In this document: positions 12,302 to 23,939 of the stretch, piece after piece
How positions within the stretch are numbered: the first letter of the stretch is position 1
How the letters are laid out: each line of letters opens with the position of its first letter
Assembly (NCBI GenBank): GCA_963971405.1
Contig: OZ020491.1
Coordinates: forward strand, 11,960,855 to 12,024,854
From: Psococerastis gibbosa
Lineage: Eukaryota; Arthropoda; Insecta; Psocodea; Psocidae
Direction: 5' to 3'
Length of the DNA stretch: 64,000 bases
Notes under the pieces: generated by a model
What the model was told of the DNA's origin: nothing
What the model saw: only the letters and a program-made list of their open reading frames with translations
Database searches by the model: none
Translations under genes and position numbers: made by a program

Positions 12302-13814
12302 TTCTATCAAGCTCCCCATAATGTTATTAATTACTTTTTATCACTATACCAGATGCCTTATTCGACAAACTGTTCTATATGTAAACTCGTCCCATGTCCC
12401 TTAACTTCGCGAGGCATTTCCTTGTTGCATTCTTCGCAAAAGCGGAATTTTGTATTTAATTTTGGGCCTGTTGGAAAGTAGTTTTTTTTATCAATCTCGG
12501 AGTACAGTATGAGTAAGCATTGCGTTGACAATCTGAACATGTAATTTCCGGGAAGGGGCAATGAATAATGAAGCCCCTATCTGCGGGTACTGTCAATAGC
12601 ACCTTGAGTTGTCTCCCCTCCATTCTTAACAGCCCTCCAATGGAACCAAATCTATTCATTTCCCGGGGAGGGAGCAGCCCTATAGTATTCAATTTATTAT
12701 TCTTTATTTGTAAATGAATTAAAGTTTTTTATATGCCTGTCTAGCTTCTCCTTGTGCCCTTGTTAGTCCGGTCAATGTAGACATTTAAAGGTACATAAAT
12801 TTACAGCAAGCTGAAAGTGCGTGTAATTGTTTATAATATAATTAAAAATAACATGGAAAAGTTGCTCATCATTCCGATGACTGGAAAAAAATTTATTCGA
12901 AGTCAAAGGTCAAAAATCTCGAGAAAAAGTTAGTTAATCGCGATTTTCAGCAAAAGGGTAAGTTTTATCGTAAAATTATCTCAAATAAAAATTGTAGATT
13001 ATAAAATTCTCTATAAAAAATGTATCAATACTTTTTTTTCTTAGAGCTACCATTTCTGAGATATAAAGAGTCAAAGAATAGAAAAGGTATTAATCGTCAA
13101 AATATGTATAGTTGCATACACCTGTACAAGTGTTTCGTTTCCGGAGCCATAATTTAAGGTCGAAGTTGCTCATGAACCTTCGTGGAGCCCTATTTTGCAT
13201 ACATACTGCTGGAGGAGGGAATCAATATAGGTTAATTGCATTTTTTTTACTTTAGAATGTCTATTTAAACTGGAGAAGGACAAAGTTTTCGTAAGTCAGG
13301 GCGTAAATAGTGTCTTCCGCTGAGATAATGTGGAATATTTAAAAGTAAAGGTGCGAAATAATAGGGTTATAAGCATTTCAAATATGGTTACTTGTCGGAA
13401 GCAGCCTATAGATTCCCTGGAGACAGGGGTTCCCGACCACTGGGTTAGACTATTCAATTTTTCAATTTTTATTCCATAGCCTATCTGATCCACAGAATTT
13501 TCCCAGGAATGCTGTTCCAATCATTGCATCTCTATTTTTCTAGCGTCACATGAATCAGACGTGTGTCTGATAGTAACCTTTGATTTGCAAATGGAGGAAT
13601 GTGTCATTAGGAATTAGATGTTAAGTAGGATTACTAGGTGGCAAGGTGGCACATCCTGTCCCAATGTGGTGGCTTTGCTGTCAATTCTAATCAATGCAGT
13701 GCCTCTCACTGATGCTGCCGCCGGTGACCATGCTAAGTCCAAGACCACGTTTCAGTTTTGTCAGTCCTCTTCCGTAAGGTGACCAGTCGCCTTTTCTTTC
13801 ACTCTTTGTTATTT

Positions 13815-13954
13815 GCTTTCCAATTTATACGTAGTATAAGGAAAGCTTTGTGACGGTCAAAATTTTCGACTCCGAGATTTCATCGGATTTACGTTTTGAG
13901 GTCCCAGGAACCCAAAAATGTGGTTTCTACGAAATGTCTGTCTGACTGTTCACC

Positions 13955-14001
<47 letters not shown>

Positions 14002-14686
14002 CCATAGCGCTAGGCTTCCGCCATCAGCTTTCTTGCAGCCCAATACAACACATAATCTGGTGAACCTCTGCTACTGACAAGAGCCTGGCACGTCTTAAGA
14101 TGATTTCCGTCCATCTCTTCCCGGGTGTCGCATAAAGGGCAGAAAGGCTCCGCTGCTACTCCTATACTAGACTGTTCACCGTTTTCCGGGCAAACTACTC
14201 AGTCGATTGTGATGAAAATTGGCATGTAGGTTTACAAAAATCATACCTTGAGATTATTTTTTATTTTGAGGGGTTTCATTCTCAAAAAAACTCCAAAAAA
14301 GGACAAAAAAATCTCAAAAACGGCTCCAATGATTTCTTTTAAATTCACATATATTGTAGTCATCATTAATGTTAACAAAATGCGCTGGGTCGCTTGCCCC
14401 TTGATAGTTTGCTTCTGGGGGTAAAAAAATATAAATAACTAAATTTTCATGAAAAATGACTAAAAAAAAAATTTCTGCGGAACCTTTCTATCGATGATTT
14501 CTACCTTCAGGTATGTTTAAGGTGTTCAATAGAGCAACGGAAAAAAACGGGTTGCTTTCCCAAAAAAATATTTGGTTCTGTTCAAAAAAAATTTTTTGAA
14601 GAAATTATGGAAAATTCACCCTCCAATACATTGCGTGCCCTAAGGCATTGGTAGGTTCGTTCCAGAATATGCAATTGAGTTTTAAT
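13815..14686 (-). mobile_element. TTTCC-family element, copy 3, split by a LINE
   Basis: The terminal hairpin gctttccaatttatacgtag followed by tataaggaaagc opens the copy in reverse orientation. It continues through the ccgggcaaactactc, ggcatgtaggtttaca and ttgatagtttgcttctgggg landmarks. The copy is cut at its far end near 14686, in the caattgagtttta segment. A polyadenylated LINE fragment (13960-14169) interrupts it with a 16-bp duplication, so the TTTCC element is the older insertion. Confidence 0.88.
13960..14169 (-). mobile_element. 5'-truncated, polyadenylated LINE end with 16-bp target duplication
   Basis: A run of 38 T (the poly(A) tail in reverse, from 13956) is followed by about 170 bp that reads on the minus strand as the end of a LINE ORF2. 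The peptide contains CPLCDTREEMDGNHLKTC, a CX2C-X9-HX3C zinc knuckle, then YWAARKLMAEA and a stop at 14012-14010. The 16-bp sequence gactgttcaccgtttt occurs at both sides (13944-13959 and 14170-14185), which is the target-site duplication. The insertion splits a TTTCC-family element. The clade is not certain from so short a piece. Confidence 0.9.
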
Positions 14687-14699
14687 TAATTAAATTAAA

Positions 14700-16780
14700 A
14701 TGGTGGACTACCGGAAAGAACTTCTAAAAAGTTTTAAAAAAAAATACACGAATGATTAATTATTATTATTATTAATATTATTATTAACTGCAATTGAAGT
14801 GTCGAAAAATTGGGTTGGGGACGTGAGGGTTGTAACTTGAAAGAGACACTGAGAAAGTAATTTTATCCCCATATGCTATGTACAGTTAACTGCTATACAT
14901 TGCATAAAACCGTGTAGCGGTAGCTGCAGAATACTATAGTTTATGAATGTTGTTTCACACATCAACAATTAGATACGAAAGTAGGTACGGCTAATTGCGT
15001 TTAATCATAAATAAATGCATCTTTACTGCAATCAACACATTACGATCGATTTAATTTCTATTCTTCTCTCACAATTGCACGTTGTTGTGAACTTTCCAAG
15101 AAGTAGTATAGGTATTTATCTGTAAAATTACACTTATAAAACTTAAAAGCCTGAAATTTTAGATGTTTTTAAAGAATTTCTCATTGAGCATAGGTCCTTT
15201 GAGTAGAATTGATTTTGAGTAAATTAGAATTGATGTGTACAAAAATGGCATCCGAACGTATTACCAACCGTTTGTTATACAAATAAATTCTGACGATTGT
15301 GGCCAATCGGTACTAATGACGGCCACATAATATCTTGTATCAAATTGCCCAGAAATATTGCTTAGTGCTTAAAAAATGTTTTGCATCTACAATAGATATT
15401 TACTGTAAAATTTACCTTAGTAAAAAAACGAGCCATAAATACAAATTATTTAGTACTTTTTTTAATACTTGACATAGTTGTGTTTTATTTATTTATTATT
15501 ACTTACTATGATATGCTTTTGCTGCGATTGTTTTCTGTGCCAAAGTTGCACGCATGTGATATTTTATAACTGTGCTACATACGATAGGTCTATAGTCGGT
15601 TATATGTACGGTTACCTTTTTATGGTGTGCCATCACGACTAATGTCATATTCTGCGAGTCTATGCATTATCATATGCCTACGGTTAATTATAGAATATTA
15701 AAACCTGCAACTGTAAAGTCGGTGTTCCGTATCCACCAGTTGGACAGCTCAATGTGTCTTTATGTCCGGAATAACTTATTTTCCGGAGTATTATAATGGG
15801 GAAACTTATGTTGTATTTTACGGGATTTCTTGTTAAACAACACCAATACGTTATCTTCTTCTGCTTTAAATGCCTCTTCTATGGAAGATTGGCGATAATA
15901 AAGGCAATTCGGACATGCTGCTCTGTAAAGGGAAGTCATGCTGTTGCCAAACCACTGGTGCTGGTTTTTCAACCAGAATGTTCTTCTTCTGCCAGCAGCC
16001 CTCAGTTCTTCTATCTTCACTTGGTATATAACATGTTATAGAATCGGTTATCAGAAGGCGATATTTATGTTCCTCGTTGTTCCTCGTTAGTTTCCGTTTC
16101 TGGACCACTAGCAGCAATCGGCTTCTGTATTTATTCGCCTCAGATACTCAGCATTAGAACTCTAGTATGTTGCAAATACCTAACTTGTTTACGTAGCATT
16201 GTATTTCGGGTTGGATTTATTCTATCGAGTATCGACCACTTTAGCTGTAAAATATAGTGAAACATTATCCAACACTCTACCCACAGAATGGGTGGTGGTA
16301 GATACCCTCAATAGACAATCTCTTTCTGCGCGGAAACACAGAACCGAATTCCCTGTATGAATGCCTGACAAAGGACAAGGAAGGTCAATAATTTACAAAG
16401 TTTCCTAGTCATTACCATTTACAACCAGAGACAAAATGAATTGCTTTACTTGATTGACATTTTCTTTACCAACGCAAACCTTTTCACATGCAATAACAAC
16501 AATCAATTCACCCAAAGAAGCCATCATCAACGCGGGGAAAAAGAGAGCAATGGAAAAGAAGAAGGTCATATACGGCCATTGAAGTGTAACTGCTGGCAGC
16601 CGACTGTCATACAGCCAAGGTTATCATTTTAGCAAAACTTTCCTACGCTTTATAAAAATAATAAAAATGACTTGGAGTCAAAATGGCATTGATTTGCCTT
16701 GATGGATAATATCAACATGAAGCTATTCATCAAGCAAAGTAAAGGGTATAGGCTTCATCGTCTTTCGTCGTCGCTGTCAG
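14700..16780. other. No recognised feature
   Basis: A minus-strand frame at 15760-16020 (86 codons, with GRRRTFWLKNQHQWFGN) is mildly protein-like but I cannot assign it. The rest is A/T-rich with nothing recognised. Confidence 0.4.
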
Positions 16781-16939
16781 GTGCGGATTGTTGGGATTTG
16801 ACGGATGGTCAAAGTCTAACCTTGTTGGTTTGCACCTTAATGATTCGGCTAAAGTAAGGTTTAGTACTTGTGAAGACTGTCGGATTAGTGACGAGAAGGT
16901 AGCTGGTGGACACAAATCTGTAAAAATATGTGTCTGGAA

Positions 16940-17400
16940 TTGCGATAGAAGAAATGAAACTGGAGTATGCGGTGTAGAAAATTGGAAAAGCTTCAATCAA
17001 AATAATAATTGTTGGGGATGTCCTACAGCTGGAGTTTGTAAGTTCATGACCACAAGCCTTGGGTTTACAGAATTGCGCTAGTGACTAGTTCAGTTGAGCT
17101 TACGTAGACACTATGGCGCCTTCAAAGGTCAAAGGGGAGTAACTAAAAAAAATATCTCCGTTGAATGAAACAGAATTCCGATGGAAGAAATGAAACTGGA
17201 GTATGCGGTATAGAAAATTGGAGAAGCGTCAACCAAAATAATAATTGCTGCGGGGATGTCCTACAGCTGGGGTTTCTTAGTTTATGACCACAAGTCTTAG
17301 GAGAGAATTGAGCTACATAGTGCAGTTGGAGACTGTATAGTGCCTTCAAAGGTCAAAGGGGAGTAACTCAAAGTATTTTCCGTTGAACAAAACAGAAGTA
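16940..17400 (+). repeat. Two direct copies of a 236-bp unit
   Basis: The marker gaagaaatgaaactggagta occurs at 16948 and 17184. Following it in both are aaaataataattg, tcctacagctgg, atgaccacaag and gccttcaaaggtcaaagggg agtaact. The first copy has an open plus-strand frame (16788-17081) that is broken in the second, so a gene is unlikely. Confidence 0.82.
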
Positions 17401-18174
17401 ACAGAAAATAATTTGTATTCAAAGGAAGTTATTTCCCTTTCTGAACAACAATTACCCAACACGTTGTGGTGATTTGTATAGAACTAATCCACTTCCTTCT
17501 CATCGGCCTGATTTATGTGGCTACAACAGCCCGCTCCAAACGGAAGTAATTCGAGTTCCATTGGTGTGGCACTTCCAGCAGCCTGATACTGCTTTCCACT
17601 GCAAATTTTGAGTTTGTTCCCCATGGCTTAGCTAAGGCGATATTTGCTTACATGTACAATATCATTTGGGTTGTACCCTACTGACCGAATCCGCGACCCG
17701 TGACTGGCTTCTGCGCCTTGTGTTGCCTTGATTAGACGTATAAATGCACCGAGTGTGGCATTGAAGGTGCCGGTGCCGACAGGTAGTGTCAAGGATGCAC
17801 TCACGCGGCTGTTTGGCGGCAGAGGGTCACCATCGAGAGGTTACCGTCCAATTCCTGGAATGATCGTAGCTGCGGAACTCTGCGATTGATCTCATCTGGA
17901 AGGCTGAGCTTTAATGCCAGGGGCTCAATATCATTGTATCCTACTATTGTTCTCAATATTGTTGTCACAGTACAGAATACCTGCCTGTGTATCTTTGTAG
18001 AAAGCTTCTATAGGGAGAGGAATTTGAGAAAGGAGGACATAAGACCCGAGTCGCTGCTAGGGTGGTATGTTGACAAGAGCACCGAATTCTTCTCCTTCCA
18101 AGTTTTTGCACATCTTCCTGTACTTATATGTTCTAGTGACGAGTTGGCCGGTACATTTCTATCTACTAATGACA

Positions 18175-18660
18175 ACGGCCATACCAAGTTGAATCCACCA
18201 GAACGGAGCCTGTTCAAAACTGCAGCAAACTATGTAGTGTGCACAGCGTGGGCAGGGGGTCATGGTGGGGCATGATAACGAGCTCTGACTGTAGGTTGCC
18301 ACTTGCCAACGGCCTTACCCTGTTGAATCCATGAGAGCAGAGCATGTTTCAATGGGGCAAACTTGGTAGTGTGCACAGCGTTGGCAGGGGAACATGGTGA
18401 GACATGATAACGCGCTGAGACTATACAAGTCAGTCTACGTGCGAGTCGAGTCCGGATCACCTCCGAATTAATCGTGTGACTTTACCATGTTCTTCATGTG
18501 GTTCGGAATCCACTACAGTCAGGAGGTCCCCCCTGTCAGTCAGAGATAAAGGAGTCTGTATTTGGGGTGCCTCTAGTTAAGAAACAGACTCACTCCCCCT
18601 GTCAGGCTGGCAGGGTTGCTTCAAGCAGAAATGCTGACAGCAGCGTTGGAAAACATTAAC
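18175..18660 (+). repeat. Dispersed repeat X, one partial and one full copy in tandem
   Basis: A partial unit (accaagttgaatccaccaga ... gtgtgcacagcgtgggcagg) at 18175-18285 runs directly into a full unit at 18286-18660 that starts gtaggttgccacttgccaac. The full unit is close to identical to the one at 9.8 kb in its first part, with a small deletion near cagtcagagataaagg. Confidence 0.78.
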
Positions 18661-18767
18661 AGAACGTAGTGAGGGGGCAACCTATAATGTGTGTCTTTTT
18701 TCTCTTGCTTCGCTCTTGAGTCCTGGTGCGTGAATTCAAAGAGCATGAACTGTTCTCAGTTAACTGC

Positions 18768-18825
18768 TTGGTGGATTGTGATGAAATTAGGCATGTAGGT
18801 TCACAACAATCATGTATCGTAGATC
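18768..18825 (-). mobile_element. Short TTTCC-family fragment
   Basis: The string gattgtgatgaaattaggca and the following tgtaggttcacaacaatcat match the ggcatgtaggttcacaaaaa landmark of the family. Nothing else of the element remains. Confidence 0.5.
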
Positions 18826-19496
18826 CGTAGTGTGAAATAAGTAAAACTCTCTTCGTAATCCTAGACGTACTCGACAATGGTTTGGTTGGCCTAGCGTAGA
18901 AACTTCTATGCTTTAATTAATTGCTGCCTCAGCGTGATGTAGCAGCCTAAAGCTCGTGATGAAACATAATGCAAGCATGGTAAATAAGTGCGATCTGATT
19001 AAGAGACACTTGTTGAAGTCAAGTGATAATATCGTCACAAAGTGATAACTGAGTCGCTTTCTACGACAGTGACTGGGGCCATGGGAAAAGCACTTAAGCA
19101 GTCAAGCGCTCTTACGGCATCTTTGACGACAATGTCTCAATAATACTTCAATACCCATGACTATGGCTTTGTAAACGGCTCTTCAGGACGTTCAGGACCA
19201 GTACAGGTGCTTTGGACAGGTGGTGTTATGGTGCAACATAGTCATGATCCTAACGCCTCAAGTATTCTCTAGCTTAGGGTTTCCCATTAGGAATGTCATG
19301 CGGACGGTGGACATACAAAAGCTGTCGTTAAGTAAGGACGGCCCCCGGCTTAAGCAAATGTTAAGACTTAGACGTTTTAATAGAGCAAATGCACGAATGT
19401 ACCAGGAGAGGGGGGGGGGCGGTCTCCCCTTAGAAATAATTTACGATTTAACTATCGTACCGCGGATTAAAATGTTTTTACTAGCCACTCAGCCGG

Positions 19497-19690
19497 CGCC
19501 ATACCAAGTTGAATCCAGTGGACCAGAGTGGGTTCAAAGCTGCAGATAAATTGATCGTGTGCACAGTGCCGGTAGGGAAACATGGTAGGACTTGTCCTGG
19601 TCACCTCCGAACTAATCGTGTGACTTCACTGTGTTTCCCAAGTGGTTCGGAATCCACTATAATCAGGACGTCCACTGGAGTCCTATGGGC
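19497..19690 (+). repeat. Dispersed repeat X, partial copy
   Basis: It contains accaagttgaatccagtgga, gtgtgcacagtgccggtagg and caagtggttcggaatccact ataatcagg. It matches the middle of the family. Confidence 0.68.
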
Positions 19691-19996
19691 CCACACCGTG
19701 GCCTGGGACTGTGTCAAACCATACTACTACTACTACCAGCTACTCGCCTCCCAACGCCGCCTTTTAACTCTAGTTTTGGACTGAGGTCGCGTAACGCTTC
19801 CTGAGGTTTTCATTAACTTCACTCACCCATCTCTTCCTTGGTCGTACATTGAATCTTTTACCTTCTAGATCATTGGGCCTTGAAAATAAAGTATATATGG
19901 ATTTTGGGAAGGTAAAAGAAGAGTACAGTACTATAAAAAAGGCGTACCCAGTGTATATTTATTTAAAACAATATTTTTTCGATGTTTTTGCAGTGC

Positions 19997-20403
19997 TTAA
20001 GGCCAAACCGGAGGGGGTCACGTGACTGGCCTGGAAATGTCTTTGCAGAGGGTTCGTAATACCGCTGTGGTATAGTAAAACCCGATAGAAGGGTATGGTA
20101 TACGCGTAGACATGCTTACACTATTGACTAAACCAAAAATTACAATTACATTAGGTCTAAAATTTGTGCATGAAGCAATTAAAAACATACCTTTTAGAAC
20201 ATTTTTACATGTCCCACAGGGAAGAAAAACCTCCAACTTTTGTATTGAAATGCACTTTAGTCAGAAGCTCAACACTTAATTTGACAGTAAATCGCCAGAA
20301 ATAGGTAAAACTGAAATTATTTGAAATAATACAAGTCAAATACGGAACAGGTACGAGACGCGGGCTCAACGGTCAAGGCCACAACCCTCCGGTTTGGCCT
20401 TAA
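19997..20403. mobile_element. TTAA-ended element, short copy
   Basis: Ends TTAAGGCCAAACCGGAGGG and its complement enclose about 400 bp that match the right half of the 8.0-kb copy in reverse orientation (for example gtcacgtgactggcctggaa and ggaagaaaaacctccaactt). TTAA sits at both ends. Confidence 0.82.
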
Positions 20404-20658
20404 CAGATTTTTATTTATTTGAATACTGGAAAAAGCCTCTTCACACTTTAACTCTAAATTTATATACTATATGTACAAAAATAGTTCATTCCTGATGAAA
20501 TGCAAAGATGCCCTCCCTATTCCTCTCATCCTGCCGCACCATTTTTTTTTGGTTTCTTTCTGCCCCAGAAAAAGAGTATTTTTACGTACTCTAAGTGACT
20601 TCTAATTTGTATAGTATACATGTACGATAGTCTGATTCGTAGTACGGCTGGAACCTTA

Positions 20659-21042
20659 GGCGCCCATTCCACCGACCGGCTAGGGCTATTTACAAAAACA
20701 ATGACGTGGTAGCAGACATTCAAGACTTAGGCGGGGTTTCCACCGACCTCACATTGCAGAATTGACGGAAATGTTTATTTTCCTCTATGCCATAGTTAAA
20801 ATTGATCAATGATCATACAGTAAAATCACAAACAAACAAACTAAAATTAAAAAATGGCGTCATGGTATATGTTAAGTACAAACCTTTTAATAGATTTCTA
20901 TAAAAAGAAAAATTCTAATTTCCGTCAATGTCATTTGCATTCTGCAATGCGAGGTCGGTGGAAACCCCGCCTAAGTCTTGAATGTCTGCTACCACGTCAC
21001 CGTTTTTGTAAATAGCCCTAGCTGGTCAGTGGAATGGGCGCC
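20659..21042. mobile_element. Harbinger-like composite MITE, copy 2
   Basis: Outer arms GGCGCCCATTCCACCGACC...GGAATGGGCGCC are flanked by TTA on both sides (20656-20658, 21043-21045). About 70 bp inside lies a second pair of arms, GGCGGGGTTTCCACCGACCT at 20730 and its complement ending at 20971, so a whole related element lies within it. Three-base TTA/TAA duplications are characteristic of PIF/Harbinger. Confidence 0.9.
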
Positions 21043-21349
21043 TTAGCTGGGTCTCAAACCAGAGACCAATTCGCGATCTCAGCTGGTTCGAGACTTTCGA
21101 CAGAGGCCAGCAATCATATACTACGCTGGGACTCGAAGGATGAAGAGGGCATGGGATCAATACCTCATTGTACTCGTAAATGACTCCAAGTAGCCCATAG
21201 TGCTTCGAGCAGGCTTGGAACAGGTGGTTTTATGGCGCAATCATGAAGTTGTGGTCATTATGGCCATGCAACTAGAGTCGGCTGCGCCTTGACGCTCTGA
21301 TGCTGTAGGGTTTGATTTATATTTTTATTTCCGGGGGGTGGGCGGCTTA

Positions 21350-21724
21350 GGCGCCCATTCCACCGACCGGCTAGGGCTATTTACAAAAACGGTGACGAGG
21401 TAGCAGACATTCAAAACTTAGGCGGCGTTTCCACCGACCTCGCATTGCAGAATGCAAATGACATTGACAGAAATTAGAATTTTTCTTTTTATAGAAATCT
21501 ATTAAAATGTTTGTACTTAACATATCCCATGACGCCATTTTTTAATTTTAGTTTGTGATTTTACTGTATGATCATTGATCAATTTTTACTATGGCATAGA
21601 GGAAAATAAACATTTCCGTCAATTCTGCAATGCGAGGTCGTGGAAACCCCGCCTAAGTCTTGAATGTCTGCTACCACGTCACTGTTTTTGTAAATAGCCC
21701 TAGCCGGTCGGTGGAATGGGCACC
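21350..21724. mobile_element. Harbinger-like composite MITE, copy 3
   Basis: It has the same outer (GGCGCCCATTCC) and inner (GGCGTTTCC/GGAAACCCCGCC) arms as the copy 300 bp upstream, and the loop is in the opposite orientation. TTA flanks it on both sides. Small changes include a lost G in the inner right arm (ggtcgtgg). Confidence 0.9.
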
Positions 21725-21736
21725 TTATTAGAATAA

Positions 21737-22104
21737 GGCGGGGAATCCACCGACCGGCTAGGGCTAAATACAAAAACGGTGACGTGGTAGCAGACATGCG
21801 GGGTTTCCACGACCTCGCATTGCAGAATTGACGGAAATGTTTATTTTCCTCTATGCCATAGTTAAAATTTATCAATGATCATACAGTAAAATCACAAACA
21901 AACTAAAATTAAAAAATGGCGTCATGGGATATGTTAAGTACAAACATTTTAATAGATTTCTATAAAAAGAAAAATTCTAATTTCCGTCAATGTCATTTGC
22001 GTTCTGCAATGCGAGTTCGGTGGAAACCCCGCCTAAGTCTTGAATGTCTGCTACCACGTCACCGTTTTTGTATTTAGCCCTAGCCGGTCGGTAGAATCCC
22101 CGCC
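21737..22104. mobile_element. Harbinger-like composite MITE, copy 4
   Basis: The outer ends are GGCGGGGAATCCACCGACC and GGTCGGTAGAATCCCCGCC, flanked by TAA on both sides (21734-21736, 22105-22107). Only 12 bp separate it from the preceding copy. The central part with gatcaatgatcatacagtaa is the same as in the other long copies. Confidence 0.9.
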
Positions 22105-22309
22105 TAAGCTCAACTAATGATTAATGCTGGGCTATAGTCGTGGTATCCAGAAATTAGAGAATTGCATTTTTGGTGTATTCTACCTGGGAGCTGATGTCTT
22201 TTTCTTTTCTTCAGCTCCGTCCTGACTATGCCATGTGGCTTTACCATCGCATGTTTTCCAGCCCATTTGGGAGGGAGGGGGTAGTTGTGGGTCAAAATAG
22301 AACAAACAT

Positions 22310-22480
22310 AAATAAATAAGTAAATATTGGCTTTTTCCTTCTATTACTAAGCCAACCTAGCGGAGCGCCTGCTTTACATGCCCTCCGAAGCATGGCCAGA
22401 ATATGTAGCCAGTGTGGGACTCGAACCAACAACCTTTCGGGTGAAAGTCAGAGTCCGTACCACTACGCTACATGCCTTGA
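22310..22480 (-). mobile_element. SINE-A, full tRNA-derived copy
   Basis: On the minus strand the 5' part reads catgtagcgtagtggtacgg, whose TAGCGTAGTGG matches the polymerase III A box. About 35 bp on is ggttcgagtcc, a B box. The body continues with ctggccatgcttcggagggc, atgtaaagcaggcgctccgc and taggttggcttagtaataga before an A/T-rich tail. Such sequences are transcribed by polymerase III from the internal promoter and copied by LINE machinery. It lies less than 300 bp upstream of the first osp exon, in opposite orientation. Confidence 0.85.
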
Positions 22481-22770
22481 CATGTGTAGTAGTATCGAAT
22501 AAATTAAAGCGTAATAAATTAACTTACAATAGATTAACTAAATTTGGGGAGGGGTGGGGTGGCACCTTCCCCCTTGCCCCCCTGTATCCATCCATGGGCA
22601 TAGACGGAGCTTGGCAAGGTGATTCTATTTGAAGATTGCATGCATAATATTACGATAGGTACTCTTATTTTAAATGTTTTTTGTTTGTAAATTACACGTA
22701 CTGTAACTTTTTTTTTAAATTGGGAAAGGTTGATTAATAATTTTAACAATTTTCGTTTTGTTTGTTTCAG

Positions 22771-22851
22771 GCCGCAAGGAAGATTTCGAAGTGTGGGTAC
22801 TTGTTTGTAGCGCCTGGCTGGGATTTCACAAACCCTATCAACCGAACAAAG
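22771..22851 (+). CDS. osp: outspread/MPRIP-like gene, internal exon encoding the start of the N-terminal PH domain
   Basis: This 81-bp exon follows a pyrimidine-rich acceptor (gtttgtttcag) and ends at a good donor (g|gtaagaat). Read in phase 0 it gives 27 codons without a stop, including [18 protein letters not shown] and ending NRTK. The G-[YW]-L-x2-AP-x-WDF-x-NP pattern is the first beta-strand and loop of the first PH domain of MPRIP and its fly homologue outspread. These proteins are actin-associated PH and coiled-coil scaffolds that link Rho signalling to myosin phosphatase. The peptide continues exactly into the exon at 61382-61447. The two other frames through this exon (one reads [12 protein letters not shown]) do not match anything I know. 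Preceding exons must lie outside the window or be too diverged to see. The symbol is assigned by motif recognition, not by alignment. Confidence 0.88.
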
Positions 22852-23181
22852 GTAAGAATGGCAGTAAAAAATATACATACGTAAGCATACAGTATGCTGA
22901 AGTAGCAATGAGAGGCGGTCTTCAAAGAGTAATTTTGCCAATGGAACCGTGTATTGATAAATTAGTTAATTACGAGTAACTCTCACGGCATGTTCAAAAA
23001 ATTTCAAATACTTTTTTTATTTGTGCACTACTGAACCTTTTACATTGATTGAGCTTTCAACTTTTTTTATTTATTATTATTATTATTATTATAAATCCCC
23101 TTCGCCTACTCTGGTCGTGCCTTAGTTCGACTTGGATTTTGACATTTAACTCAACTACCGCAGCAAATGAAATTTTCACAA

Positions 23182-23321
23182 GGAGCGTATTCCACCGACC
23201 TCGATAGTGATAGTGTTACTGATATTGACGTGGTAGCAGACATTAAAGACAGTCTAGAAATGTCTGCTACCACGTCAATATCAGTATCACTATCACTATC
23301 GGGATCGGTGGAATTTGCGCC
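23182..23321. mobile_element. Harbinger-like hairpin MITE, copy 5 (short)
   Basis: The 140-bp element is nearly all palindrome: GGAGCGTATTCCACCGACC, a gatagtgatagtg stretch, then gacgtggtagcagacatt, a short loop near tctaga, and the complement back to ggtggaatttgcgcc. CAA flanks it on both sides. It keeps the ttccaccgacc and gacgtggtagcagacatt blocks of the larger copies but lacks the inner unit. Confidence 0.85.
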
Positions 23322-23939
23322 CAATGGGTTGACGATTTTCCTGCTGTATAAGATTACAATCTAAATTAGAAGTTCTGGCCTACCCAGGTCGACTAATTTG
23401 CTATAGAATTTTCGAGGGAACCTCATCTTTTCGGCCCGTTATTTTCGTAGAATTTGAAATACGTGTTGAGCAGGGCACAAAAGAAACCCATGCAGTCAGT
23501 GATTGGGCAGCGTACGTGAGCGATATCGTGAAAGTCATCGCCAATGTTTTCACACGGCTAGGCCAAGGCGAAAACATTTAACGCTTGCCATATTAGATGT
23601 CTATCTGTCCGTGTACTCACTTGGAATACTTATTATGATTTTCTTAATATCGCTTTTTAATTAGGAAATATGCGCAAAGGAAAGCCGATGGAGAGATTGC
23701 ATTTCTAGTTTTTAAGAGATAACTTTTTAATCCCAAAAATAAGTTAATATTAAGCCGCATATTTTGCTTGAAAAAATCAATTTTTTTTATCAATCTGTTG
23801 ACATCCTCAACTTTCTTACGGATAATTAGTTGAGGTGGGCGTATGACTTAAATATAGAATATACTGCAGTATTATACTGTATGGTATAAAACAGCGACAT
23901 TAAATTAGTTTTGGTTGAAGAGGTAACTTCCTCATTATA

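Noticed and set aside
16788-17081. Cysteine-rich 97-codon secreted peptide gene
   Set aside because: Cysteine spacing is attractive, but the tandem second copy is broken, there is no signal peptide and no splice or family support.
22378-22632. Plus-strand open frame with VGLEPTTFRVKV
   Set aside because: It is the translated antisense of the SINE-A head, a common false gene call.
22758-22979. Plus-strand 73-codon frame over the first osp exon
   Set aside because: It uses a different frame ([12 protein letters not shown]) and runs past the splice donor. The phase-0 frame is the one that matches the PH domain.
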